In this document: piece after piece, positions 9,094 through 16,455 of the stretch
How positions within the stretch are numbered: the first letter of the stretch is position 1
How the letters are laid out: each line of letters begins with the position of its first letter
Origin: Pseudomonadota bacterium
GTDB taxonomy: Bacteria; Pseudomonadota; Alphaproteobacteria; Rhizobiales; Xanthobacteraceae
Direction: 5' to 3'
Assembly (NCBI GenBank): GCA_023423415.1
Contig: JAFAFP010000246.1
Coordinates: forward strand, 3,073-67,072
DNA: 64,000 nt
Translations under genes and position numbers: made by a program
The notes under the pieces: model-generated
What the model was told of the DNA's origin: nothing
The model's database searches: none
What the model saw: the letters and a program-made list of their open reading frames with translations, nothing else

Positions 9094-10038
9094 ATGAAAC
9101 AGGTGATCTATCTTGGTGCGACGGAAGGCTACGAAGCGACAAAGGCGGCACTCGAAGGAGTCGCGAATGTCCGCCACGTGCCGGCTGAACAGCCGGACGT
9201 CGCCGCTGCGCTTCGCACCGCCGACGGACTGCTCGATGCGTCGATGAAGACACGCATCACCGACGACATGGTGTCTGCCGCGCCCAATCTCAAAATCATT
9301 TCCTGCGCGACCACCGGCTCGGACCACATCGCGCGTTCGGCGCTTGAAGCTCAAGGCATTCCCGTGCGCACACTCAAGGAAGACCCGGAGGTCCTGCGCA
9401 ATATCACGCCAGCCGCCGAACTTTCATGGGCGCTGCTCATGGCTTGCGCGCGCAAGCTGCCGGCCGCCGTCAGCCACGTGACCGGGGGCGGCTGGACACG
9501 GGAGGACTTTCCGGGCGTGATGCTCAAGGGAAAGACACTCGGTCTCGTCGGTTGCGGCCGCATCGGCGGCTGGATGTCGCGCTATGCGCAAGCCTTCGGC
9601 ATGGACGTGATCGGGTTCGACCCGTTCCTCCCCGCGTTTCCCGACACCATCAGCCCGCGCTCGCTCGAAGAGGTGGTGACCACGAGCGACTTCGTCTCGA
9701 TCCACGTCCATCTCTCGCCGGAAACGGAAGGGCTCGTTTCGCGCGAGCTGGTTCATAAGATGAAGCCTGGCGCGATCCTGATCAACACATCGCGCGGCGG
9801 CATCGTCGATGAGGCGGCGCTCTACGATGCGATCGAGTCAGGACATCTCGGCGGCGCCGGCCTCGATGTCCTCAAGGGCGAGCCGGACACGGCAGATCAT
9901 CCATTGGTCGTCCTGTCCCGCACGCATCCCAATCTGCTCATCACGCCGCATTGCGGCGGCTTCAGCCCCGACGCGGTGCGGTTTGTCTGTACGCATGCGG
10001 CCGGCAAAATCCGCGAAACGCTTCAGAGCGCGTCATGA
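9094..10038 (+). CDS. D-2-hydroxyacid dehydrogenase (phosphoglycerate dehydrogenase-like)
   Basis: A 314-residue NAD-dependent dehydrogenase. The nucleotide fold reads GKTLGLVGCGRIGG, and the catalytic residues are visible: Arg in NTSRGGIVDE, Glu in GLDVLKGEP and His in ITPHCGGFS. There is no C-terminal ACT domain, so it is shorter than regulated SerA. Members interconvert 2-keto acids and D-2-hydroxy acids. The ATG at 9094 sits 13 bases after the methyltransferase stop. The stop overlaps the next start as ATGA. Membership in a neu cluster is unusual and suggests that it supplies or consumes a hydroxy acid for a sugar modification; a plain serine-pathway role is the dull alternative. Confidence 0.8.
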   Translation: MKQVIYLGATEGYEATKAALEGVANVRHVPAEQPDVAAALRTADGLLDASMKTRITDDMVSAAPNLKIISCATTGSDHIARSALEAQGIPVRTLKEDPEVLRNITPAAELSWALLMACARKLPAAVSHVTGGGWTREDFPGVMLKGKTLGLVGCGRIGGWMSRYAQAFGMDVIGFDPFLPAFPDTISPRSLEEVVTTSDFVSIHVHLSPETEGLVSRELVHKMKPGAILINTSRGGIVDEAALYDAIESGHLGGAGLDVLKGEPDTADHPLVVLSRTHPNLLITPHCGGFSPDAVRFVCTHAAGKIRETLQSAS

Positions 10039-11579
10039 CGGATTTCAACCGCCTGTCGGAGGATATCGTCGCGCACGGCGTCAAGCATGTGTTTGGCATT
10101 CCGGGCAGCGGTGAAACGCTGTCGCTGATCGACGCGCTCGAGAAGCGTGCTGTGCAGTTTCACCTCACGCATTCCGAAGGCGCTGGAGCGCTGATGGCGG
10201 CGACAGTCGGACGTCTCTCCAATGCGGCTGGCGTATCATTGTCGATCAAGGGCCCGGGCCTGACGAACGCCATTCCCGGCATCGCCGCGGCCTGGTTCGA
10301 AGGCTTTCCGCTTGTGCATTTCACGGAAGGCTTCCAGCCCAACGCTCCTTTGTCCAAGGCGCACAAACGCATTGATCAGGCTGCGCTCGTCGGCCCGATT
10401 ACCAAGGACATGCGTTATCTCACGCAAAACGGTCCGGGCTTTTCCGAGATCGCAGCTTTCGCGCGCGCCGAAGAGCCGGGTCCGAGCGTCGTGACGCTGG
10501 CCGGCAAGGTGGACACGGACGCTCCGGCCTTCGTCCAGGCCCCGGCCGTCAAAAGCGATCTGCAAGCGGCCTTGAAGCTTGTGAACAACGCCGAGCGCCC
10601 CATCGTCATCGCCGGGACGCTTGCCCACCGCAATGGTCTTCGTGACGTCCTGGCCTCCCTCTCCTTTCCGGTCTTCTCGACCGCCGCATCGAAGGGCATC
10701 ATCGACGAAACCGCCGCGAATGCGGCAGGCGTCTTCACCGGCGTCGGACTCAAGCTGACGCCCGAACATCAGTTGCTCAGTCAGGCCGATCTCATCGTCG
10801 GTATTGGTTTGACCGCGCGCGAGGCGCTCGCAACCCAACCCTTCCCTGTGCCGTTTCTCGCCATCGAGGCGGTGGAAACGCCGGGGACTGCGGCTTTCGC
10901 GCCAGCCGCCCGCGTTCACATCGAGCATGTGGCAGAGATCCTGACACCACTTCAGCAATGCACATGGGGCCTGGAAGACCTGGCCCGTATCGTTGCTGCC
11001 TTGCAGGCGCGCATGCAGGAGGGCTTCCTGCCTGGAGCCGTCTTCCACGCCATCGAACGACGGTTCGATCGTCATGCGCGGATCGTGCTGGACACCGGAT
11101 ATTTCTGCACGATCGGTGAACATGCCCTGCGCCCGCGAGAGGCCGACCTTTGCCTGATGTCGGGTCAGGGCCGTTACATGGGCACGGGATTGCCGATGGC
11201 GCTTGGTGCTGCTTTGCATGACCCAACAACGCCGACCATTGCCGTGCTCGGTGACGGCGGGATCGCCATGCATCTTGCGGAAGCAAGATTGGCCGCGCAG
11301 CATCGCCTTCCGCTTCTGATCGTCCTGATGACCGACAACAGCTTCAGTTCGATCCGTACGCGCGCTTTGAAGGACGGCCTGACGCAGAAGCCGCTGACCA
11401 TGGACGGCAAGGGCTGGACCACCGCTTTCGATGCGCTGGGCCTGCCGAGCCATCGCGCCGAAAATCTCGCGGCGGTCGAAGCTGCGCTCGCCGCATGGCA
11501 GCCGCAGAACGGTCCCGCATTTCTTGAAATTCCCTTCGCACCGGAGCCCTATGAGGCGATGGTCGCCGGCATCCGGTGA
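10035..11579 (+). CDS. Thiamine diphosphate-dependent enzyme (acetolactate synthase/decarboxylase family)
   Basis: A 514-residue ThDP enzyme with the usual three-domain order. The N-terminal PYR domain has FGIPGSGE and the activating Glu in HSEGAGALMAATVGRLS near residue 51. A central domain follows. The C-terminal PP domain has GDGGIAMHLAEARLAAQHR with the metal-binding GDG...DN pattern ending in LMTDNSF. Family members decarboxylate or ligate 2-keto acids. It is translationally coupled to the hydroxyacid dehydrogenase upstream and to the oxidoreductase downstream, so the three probably act in sequence. It is shorter than typical IlvB (about 570), with no regulatory subunit gene nearby, which argues against a housekeeping acetolactate synthase. 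The substrate is unknown. Confidence 0.78.
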   Translation: MTDFNRLSEDIVAHGVKHVFGIPGSGETLSLIDALEKRAVQFHLTHSEGAGALMAATVGRLSNAAGVSLSIKGPGLTNAIPGIAAAWFEGFPLVHFTEGFQPNAPLSKAHKRIDQAALVGPITKDMRYLTQNGPGFSEIAAFARAEEPGPSVVTLAGKVDTDAPAFVQAPAVKSDLQAALKLVNNAERPIVIAGTLAHRNGLRDVLASLSFPVFSTAASKGIIDETAANAAGVFTGVGLKLTPEHQLLSQADLIVGIGLTAREALATQPFPVPFLAIEAVETPGTAAFAPAARVHIEHVAEILTPLQQCTWGLEDLARIVAALQARMQEGFLPGAVFHAIERRFDRHARIVLDTGYFCTIGEHALRPREADLCLMSGQGRYMGTGLPMALGAALHDPTTPTIAVLGDGGIAMHLAEARLAAQHRLPLLIVLMTDNSFSSIRTRALKDGLTQKPLTMDGKGWTTAFDALGLPSHRAENLAAVEAALAAWQPQNGPAFLEIPFAPEPYEAMVAGIR

Positions 11580-12601
11580 GGCATCAACCCGTGACCGCTC
11601 CTCATATCCTTATTGTCGGATCGGGCAGCGTCGGCAAACGCCACGCGCGCAACCTCGCTGCGCTGGGCTGCCGCATCTCCTGCGTGGATCCGCGTGCGGA
11701 GCGACGCGACGAGCTTGCGGCCGAGACGCCGGTTGTCGGATCTCATTCCACCATCGAAGCCGCCCTGACCGCTGGCGGACTTGATGGGGTTGTCGTCGGC
11801 TCGCCGACCGCATTCCATCCTGCGCAGACGATCGCGGCGCTGGACACTGGCCTGCCCGTGCTGCTCGAAAAGCCGGTCGCCAAAACGGCGGCCGAAGCGC
11901 GCACGATATACGACGCGGAACAGCGGACCGGCGTGCCGGTGCTGCTCGGCTATACGTGGCGCTGGTGGCCGCCTCTGCTGCAGGCTCGCGCGCGCTTGAA
12001 TGAAGGCGCGATTGGCAAGATTCGCCACGTTCAGTTTCACATGTCGGCGCACCTTGCCGACTGGCACCCGTGGGAACCCTATCAGGAGTTCTTCATGGCC
12101 AGCGCCGCGCAGGGCGGCGGCGCATTGCTGGATGAAAGCCACTGGATCGATCTGATGGCCTGGTTCTTCGGCACGCCGGCCGAACTGTCGGGACGCGTCG
12201 AAAAGATTTCCGATCTCGATATCGAGACTGACGACAACGTCGATGCGCTGGCCGTGTATCCCGACGGCCTTCGCGTCTCATTGCATCTCGATCTCTACGG
12301 ACGGCCGCACGAGAAATACATTCGATTCATCGGCGAAAACGGCACGCTGTTCTGGTCCGCCGATCCCAATCGCATCACCGTCGGCAAGCAAAGCGGCCAG
12401 ATCTGGGACGAAGAAGTATTCACCTGCGAGCGCAACGATATGTTCGTCGCTGTTGCGCGCGAATTCCTCGACGTCGTCGGCGGACGCAGCAAGCCCTCCT
12501 GCACGCTTGCCGATGGCATCAAGGTCATGGACCTGATAGAGGCGATCCGTACCAGCAGCGCCGAAGGGCGCACCGTACGGACAGGAAAAGTGGATGATTG
12601 A
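11576..12601 (+). CDS. Gfo/Idh/MocA-family NAD(P)-dependent oxidoreductase
   Basis: A 341-residue oxidoreductase. The Rossmann loop is ILIVGSGSVGKRHARNL, and PVLLEKPVAKTAAEA carries the family EKP motif whose Lys is catalytic. A C-terminal alpha/beta domain binds the sugar or cyclitol. The GTG at 11576 overlaps the preceding stop; a GTG at 11591 is a second choice. Members in glycan clusters oxidise or reduce nucleotide-sugar carbons (C3, C4 or C2). It is coupled on both sides and overlaps neuA by eight bases. Here it may oxidise a hexosamine precursor or a nonulosonate intermediate, but this is inference. Confidence 0.8.
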   Translation: MRHQPVTAPHILIVGSGSVGKRHARNLAALGCRISCVDPRAERRDELAAETPVVGSHSTIEAALTAGGLDGVVVGSPTAFHPAQTIAALDTGLPVLLEKPVAKTAAEARTIYDAEQRTGVPVLLGYTWRWWPPLLQARARLNEGAIGKIRHVQFHMSAHLADWHPWEPYQEFFMASAAQGGGALLDESHWIDLMAWFFGTPAELSGRVEKISDLDIETDDNVDALAVYPDGLRVSLHLDLYGRPHEKYIRFIGENGTLFWSADPNRITVGKQSGQIWDEEVFTCERNDMFVAVAREFLDVVGGRSKPSCTLADGIKVMDLIEAIRTSSAEGRTVRTGKVDD

Positions 12602-13307
12602 AGGTCGTTCGGTTCTTGCGGTCGTCCCCGCCCGGGGCGGATCGAAATCGATCCCGCGCAAGAACCTGAAGGAAATCGGCGGCATTTCGCTTGTCGGTCG
12701 CGCGGCGGCTGCGGCCCGCGCCCTGCCCTGGATCGATGCCGCACTGATTTCGACCGATGATCACGAAATCAGGGATGAGGCGGTCCGGCACGGCCTCGAT
12801 GCACCATTCATGCGCCCCGACGAATTGTCCGGAGACACTGCCGGCTCGATCGACATGTGGCGGCACGCCTGGCTTGCTGCCGAAGAACACTATGGCCGCA
12901 CGTTCGACATTTCGGTGTTGCTGGAACCGACGAGCCCAATGCGTCGCCCGGAAGACGTGGAGCGAACGGTAAAAACGTTGCTGCAGACCAATTCACCCGC
13001 AGCTGCAACAGTCTCGCGTACACCGGCCCATTACACGCCGCACAAGACGCTCACGGTGGATGAGCACGGCACCATCGGCTTCTATCTGTCCGACGGCGCC
13101 CGGCACAGCCTCCGGCAGGGCATTCCGGCCTACTATCACCGGAACGGATTGTGCTATGCCGTCACCCGCTCTCATCTCGTAGAGCATGGCCGCATCATCG
13201 ATCGCGATGCTCAGGCCGTTGTGATCGACCGGCATGTCGTGAATATCGACGATCCTTTCGAACTCGAATTGACCGAATGGCTGCTGAACCGAGAACGTGA
13301 AGCATGA
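12594..13307 (+). CDS. neuA: Acylneuraminate cytidylyltransferase (CMP-nonulosonate synthetase)
   Basis: Activates the nonulosonic acid with CTP to CMP-sugar, the donor for sialyltransferase-type enzymes. The 237-residue protein begins with the CTP-binding signature VVPARGGSKSIPRKNL and has LLEPTSPMRRPEDVE mid-protein and a late IDRHVVNIDDPFELE block that fits the family. It overlaps the upstream oxidoreductase by eight bases and the downstream sulfotransferase as ATGA. With neuC and neuB it completes a three-step CMP-nonulosonate route in this operon. KdsB is a weaker alternative because it lacks this exact signature and context. Confidence 0.88.
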   Translation: MIEGRSVLAVVPARGGSKSIPRKNLKEIGGISLVGRAAAAARALPWIDAALISTDDHEIRDEAVRHGLDAPFMRPDELSGDTAGSIDMWRHAWLAAEEHYGRTFDISVLLEPTSPMRRPEDVERTVKTLLQTNSPAAATVSRTPAHYTPHKTLTVDEHGTIGFYLSDGARHSLRQGIPAYYHRNGLCYAVTRSHLVEHGRIIDRDAQAVVIDRHVVNIDDPFELELTEWLLNREREA

Positions 13308-14137
13308 CAAGCGCTCCCATCTTCATCGGCGGAATGTTCAAGTCGGGCACGACCCTTCTCCGGGCCATGCTGGGTCAGCACAGCGCGATCGCGTCCGGCC
13401 TTGAAACGTACTGGTTCGACTGGGACTGGTCGCAGCGCGACAGCGACAAGATGCAAGCCAAGATCCGACAACTGGCGGACTACTTCGATCTCCCCTTTGA
13501 GCGCGTGAACGCTCTCGCTCAATCGGCGCAAAGCGCAGAAGCCTTCCTTCAGGCGTTGATGAACGAGGTGGCCACCAGCATGAGCAAGCGGCGCTGGGCG
13601 GAGAAAACGCCGGGCAATATCGCTCATGTCGATCGCATCTGGTCTGCTTGGCCGGACGCACAAGTTGTCCATATCGTGCGCGATCCGCGTGACGTGTTCG
13701 CCTCGCTGCGCGAGGCCGGAAAGTGGAATACCGCTGACGAATTCGCAGAGCGTTGGTGTTCGACGATCGGGACGGGATCCGAGCTGGTTGCGAAAATCAA
13801 ACCGGGCGACAAGGCTTATCTCGTCATCCGTTACGAAGACCTGATCGGGGCACCGGACGTCACGATGCGCCAAGTGATCGATTTTCTGGATGAAGCATGG
13901 GAGCCGCAAGTCGGCGCCTTCAGCGGGCGCGAGGGCGATTTTGACAAGGTCCGCGACGCAACCGGAAAAGCTTCGACGACACTGGAACGCCTGAAGGAGC
14001 CGCTGACAAACCAACGTGTCGGCATCTGGCGCAATATCCTCGCCGACAAGGACGTCTCCGACATCAAGGAAGCCATCGCGCGCCGCGGCTTCGGCGATGT
14101 CTATCTTCGGGCGGTCGCGGATAAGCGCGACGCGTGA
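13304..14137 (+). CDS. Sulfotransferase family protein
   Basis: A 277-residue PAPS-dependent sulfotransferase. The 5'-phosphosulfate loop is IFIGGMFKSGTTLLRAM at residues 6-22, and the 3'-phosphate block is VHIVRDPRDVFASLREA near 120, both close to consensus. VIRYEDLI near 180 is a further family motif. Its ATG overlaps the neuA stop. It is the second sulfotransferase in the island and fits that type much better than the protein at 270-1172. It probably sulfates the glycan made by this operon, possibly on the nonulosonic acid residue. Confidence 0.87.
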   Translation: MTSAPIFIGGMFKSGTTLLRAMLGQHSAIASGLETYWFDWDWSQRDSDKMQAKIRQLADYFDLPFERVNALAQSAQSAEAFLQALMNEVATSMSKRRWAEKTPGNIAHVDRIWSAWPDAQVVHIVRDPRDVFASLREAGKWNTADEFAERWCSTIGTGSELVAKIKPGDKAYLVIRYEDLIGAPDVTMRQVIDFLDEAWEPQVGAFSGREGDFDKVRDATGKASTTLERLKEPLTNQRVGIWRNILADKDVSDIKEAIARRGFGDVYLRAVADKRDA

Positions 14138-14144
14138 TCGCGCC

Positions 14145-15098
14145 ATGATGCAACGACTGCTGCTGGTCAACTTCCATTATGTGCGGGATCCGGGATTGTA
14201 TGCCCATCCCGGTATTCATCCGATTTCGCCTGCTGCCTTCCATCGTCAGATGGAGCAACTGGCCTCCCGCCTGCACATGGCAACGCCGGACGAAGCCGAA
14301 GCTTATGTGCTTCACGGCAAAGAGCTGCCCCGTCCGAGCGCGCTGATCACGTTCGACGACGGGCTTGTCGATCATGAGAAGACCGCAACCGAAATCCTCG
14401 ACCCGATGGGCATCAAGGCGGTGTTTTTTGTCTGCTCTCGTCCGCTGACGGAGCATCGCGCTCTGGCCGTTCACAAGGTTCACTATCTGCGGGCGATGAC
14501 CGAGCCCAGCCGCTTTCGCGACGAACTTTTGGCCGCGCTGCCGCCGGAATGGCGAAGCCGGCAACTGACGGCGGAGGAACGCGCTGCAGCGGCGCGGACT
14601 TATATTTATGACCGCCCCGAGCATGGCGAGATCAAGTATCTGCTCAACTCCCTTCTGCCGGAAGACGTGCTCGATCAGGTGACCAGTACTATGCTCGCAA
14701 ACCGCGGCATTGACGAGCGCGCCTTTTGTGCTGAAACCTATATGGATGAGCGCACCCTTCGCAGCCTTGAGGATCGCGGACATCGCATTGGCGCGCACAC
14801 GCACGATCATCGCGGAGTCACCCGTCTCGGCGACGACGAAGACCGGCATATGGCGCTCAATGTCGCAACGCTCACGAAAGCGACCGGTCGGCGGCCGAAT
14901 TGGGTGTCCTATCCGTATGGCCGCGACTGGGCTCTTCCTGCCGATCCTGCGGCCTTCTGCAAGCGCCATGGCTTTTCGGTGGGTGTGACATTGACCGGCG
15001 AATGGGTGCAGCCCGCGCATGCGCCGTTTGCTCTCGACCGCATCAACACCAACGAGGTCGACCGGGTGCTGAGTGGCCATGAGCATCATCGCCAATAA
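14145..15098 (+). CDS. Polysaccharide deacetylase (NodB/CE4 fold)
   Basis: A 317-residue protein with CE4 features: ALITFDDGLVDHEKTA near residue 65 is motif 1, with the Asp pair for catalysis and metal, and RIGAHTHDHRGV near 220 is motif 2 with metal-binding His. VSYPYGRDW near 260 resembles motif 3. It should remove N-acetyl groups from a hexosamine in the polymer or a lipid-linked intermediate. No signal peptide is seen, so it may act in the cytosol on a sugar nucleotide or lipid-linked sugar. The ATG at 14145 follows the sulfotransferase stop by seven bases; ATG 14148 is equally possible. Confidence 0.8.
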   Translation: MMQRLLLVNFHYVRDPGLYAHPGIHPISPAAFHRQMEQLASRLHMATPDEAEAYVLHGKELPRPSALITFDDGLVDHEKTATEILDPMGIKAVFFVCSRPLTEHRALAVHKVHYLRAMTEPSRFRDELLAALPPEWRSRQLTAEERAAAARTYIYDRPEHGEIKYLLNSLLPEDVLDQVTSTMLANRGIDERAFCAETYMDERTLRSLEDRGHRIGAHTHDHRGVTRLGDDEDRHMALNVATLTKATGRRPNWVSYPYGRDWALPADPAAFCKRHGFSVGVTLTGEWVQPAHAPFALDRINTNEVDRVLSGHEHHRQ

Positions 15099-16455
15099 GG
15101 CTCGATCGGCTTATCTCAAGACCCTGCAGACATCCGCCAGGCTCGACCTGCCGTGGCTTGCCGCGATCATGATTTCAGCGCTGATCACGCGCAAGAAACC
15201 TGCCGCAACGACACCGTGCTACAGCATCGTCATCCTGCCGAAGGACGGATTTACACAGGACATCATGAGCGCGCTCTCCGGCGCTGATGACGTCGAGGTG
15301 CTGGCGCTGCCCCGCCTGGTGCTGCGGGAATTATTCCGGGCTTTCCTCCCAAATTCAGTCGACGACAACAACTACGCATCAGCTGGCAGCGAATTCGATC
15401 AGGCCAAATCACGCTACAGGAATTTCCTGCGCCGCGTGTTCAAGACGCTTCAACGCTTCAGGAAAATCGATGCTGTTGTGACAGGAAATTTCGGCTATCG
15501 CGCCGAGCGTGAACTTGCGAGCGCGATGTCGGACCTGGGCATCCCGTTCATCGCCCTGCACAAGGAAAACCTGAAGACACCGGGGCGCGTCGCCTTCTTC
15601 GAGCACATCTACAAGGAGCGCCGCGGTCCTTTCACCGGCCGCAGCATTCTCGTCTACAACAAGATCGAGAAAGACCTGCAGCTTCGCGCTGCCGTCGCGG
15701 AGCCGGAGCAGATTCAGATCGTCGGCATGCCGCGCCTCGATCGGATTCATGACTGGCGGCGCGCCAATGCCGGCGCTGCAACACCGCGGCAGATATTATT
15801 CTTCCTGTTCTCGCCGCTGACCGGAATGCCGCGCATTGTCCGAAAGGGCGCGACGGCCGGAGAAGTTTATCTCGAGGACGACGGCAGCGACGACAGCGAC
15901 AACTCCATTTCGCTGGACAAACTCTACGCGGAGACATGCCGCACCATTTTGGCAATCGCTCGCGAGCACCCGGACATTGAGGTCGTGGTCAAGACCAAGG
16001 GCCGCCAGCGCGACATTGTCGAAAGCGCGGGTCCGTTCGGACTCGAAGGCGAGCAGTCACCGCCTCCCAATCTTCGCATCGTCCATAGCGGCGATGTGCT
16101 GCCGCTGATCGCGCAGGCGTCGGTCGTCTGCGGCTTCAATTCAACCGCGTTGCTCGAATCCGTCGCCGCCGGAAAGCCGGTGGTCCTGCCGTGGTTCGAG
16201 GAAGCCGAACGCGCGGACGTCCAGCCCTATGTGATCGACCTGCGGGCGCTCGGCGATGTGGCGCGCAATCCGGCCGAACTGCATGATCTTTTGATCAAAC
16301 ACGCTCTCTCCCCGCGCCCCATCCCCGCGGAATTGGCGGAAAACGAAACGGCGACACTCGACCACTGGACCGGCAATGTCGATGGACACGCCAGCGAGCG
16401 GACACGCCGCGCGATCCTGGCGGCGATAGACGAGCAACTCAAGTCGTCACGATAA
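15079..16455 (+). CDS. GT-B-like surface polysaccharide protein, paralogue of the protein at 1422-2789
   Basis: A 458-residue protein collinear with the one at 1422-2789. Shared blocks include VDDNNYAS, GIPFIALHKENLKTPGR, RRGPFTGRSILVYN, IVGMPRLDRIHDWRRA, and a C-terminal block with CGFNSTALLESVAAGKPVV. The last resembles the donor-binding half of GT-B enzymes. Residues around 265-285 hold an acidic insert (several Asp and Ser in a row) that the paralogue lacks. The ATG at 15079 overlaps the deacetylase by 20 bases; a GTG at 15073 is also open. Its 3' end overlaps the convergent gene at 16439 by 17 bases. A nonulosonate or capsule-type transferase is a reasonable guess, not shown. Confidence 0.6.
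   Translation: MSIIANKARSAYLKTLQTSARLDLPWLAAIMISALITRKKPAATTPCYSIVILPKDGFTQDIMSALSGADDVEVLALPRLVLRELFRAFLPNSVDDNNYASAGSEFDQAKSRYRNFLRRVFKTLQRFRKIDAVVTGNFGYRAERELASAMSDLGIPFIALHKENLKTPGRVAFFEHIYKERRGPFTGRSILVYNKIEKDLQLRAAVAEPEQIQIVGMPRLDRIHDWRRANAGAATPRQILFFLFSPLTGMPRIVRKGATAGEVYLEDDGSDDSDNSISLDKLYAETCRTILAIAREHPDIEVVVKTKGRQRDIVESAGPFGLEGEQSPPPNLRIVHSGDVLPLIAQASVVCGFNSTALLESVAAGKPVVLPWFEEAERADVQPYVIDLRALGDVARNPAELHDLLIKHALSPRPIPAELAENETATLDHWTGNVDGHASERTRRAILAAIDEQLKSSR

Noticed and set aside
9094..11579. serA plus ilvB as housekeeping serine and branched-chain amino acid genes
   Set aside because: The dehydrogenase lacks an ACT domain and the ThDP enzyme is short without an ilvH partner. Both are coupled to neu genes, so housekeeping roles are less likely, though not excluded.
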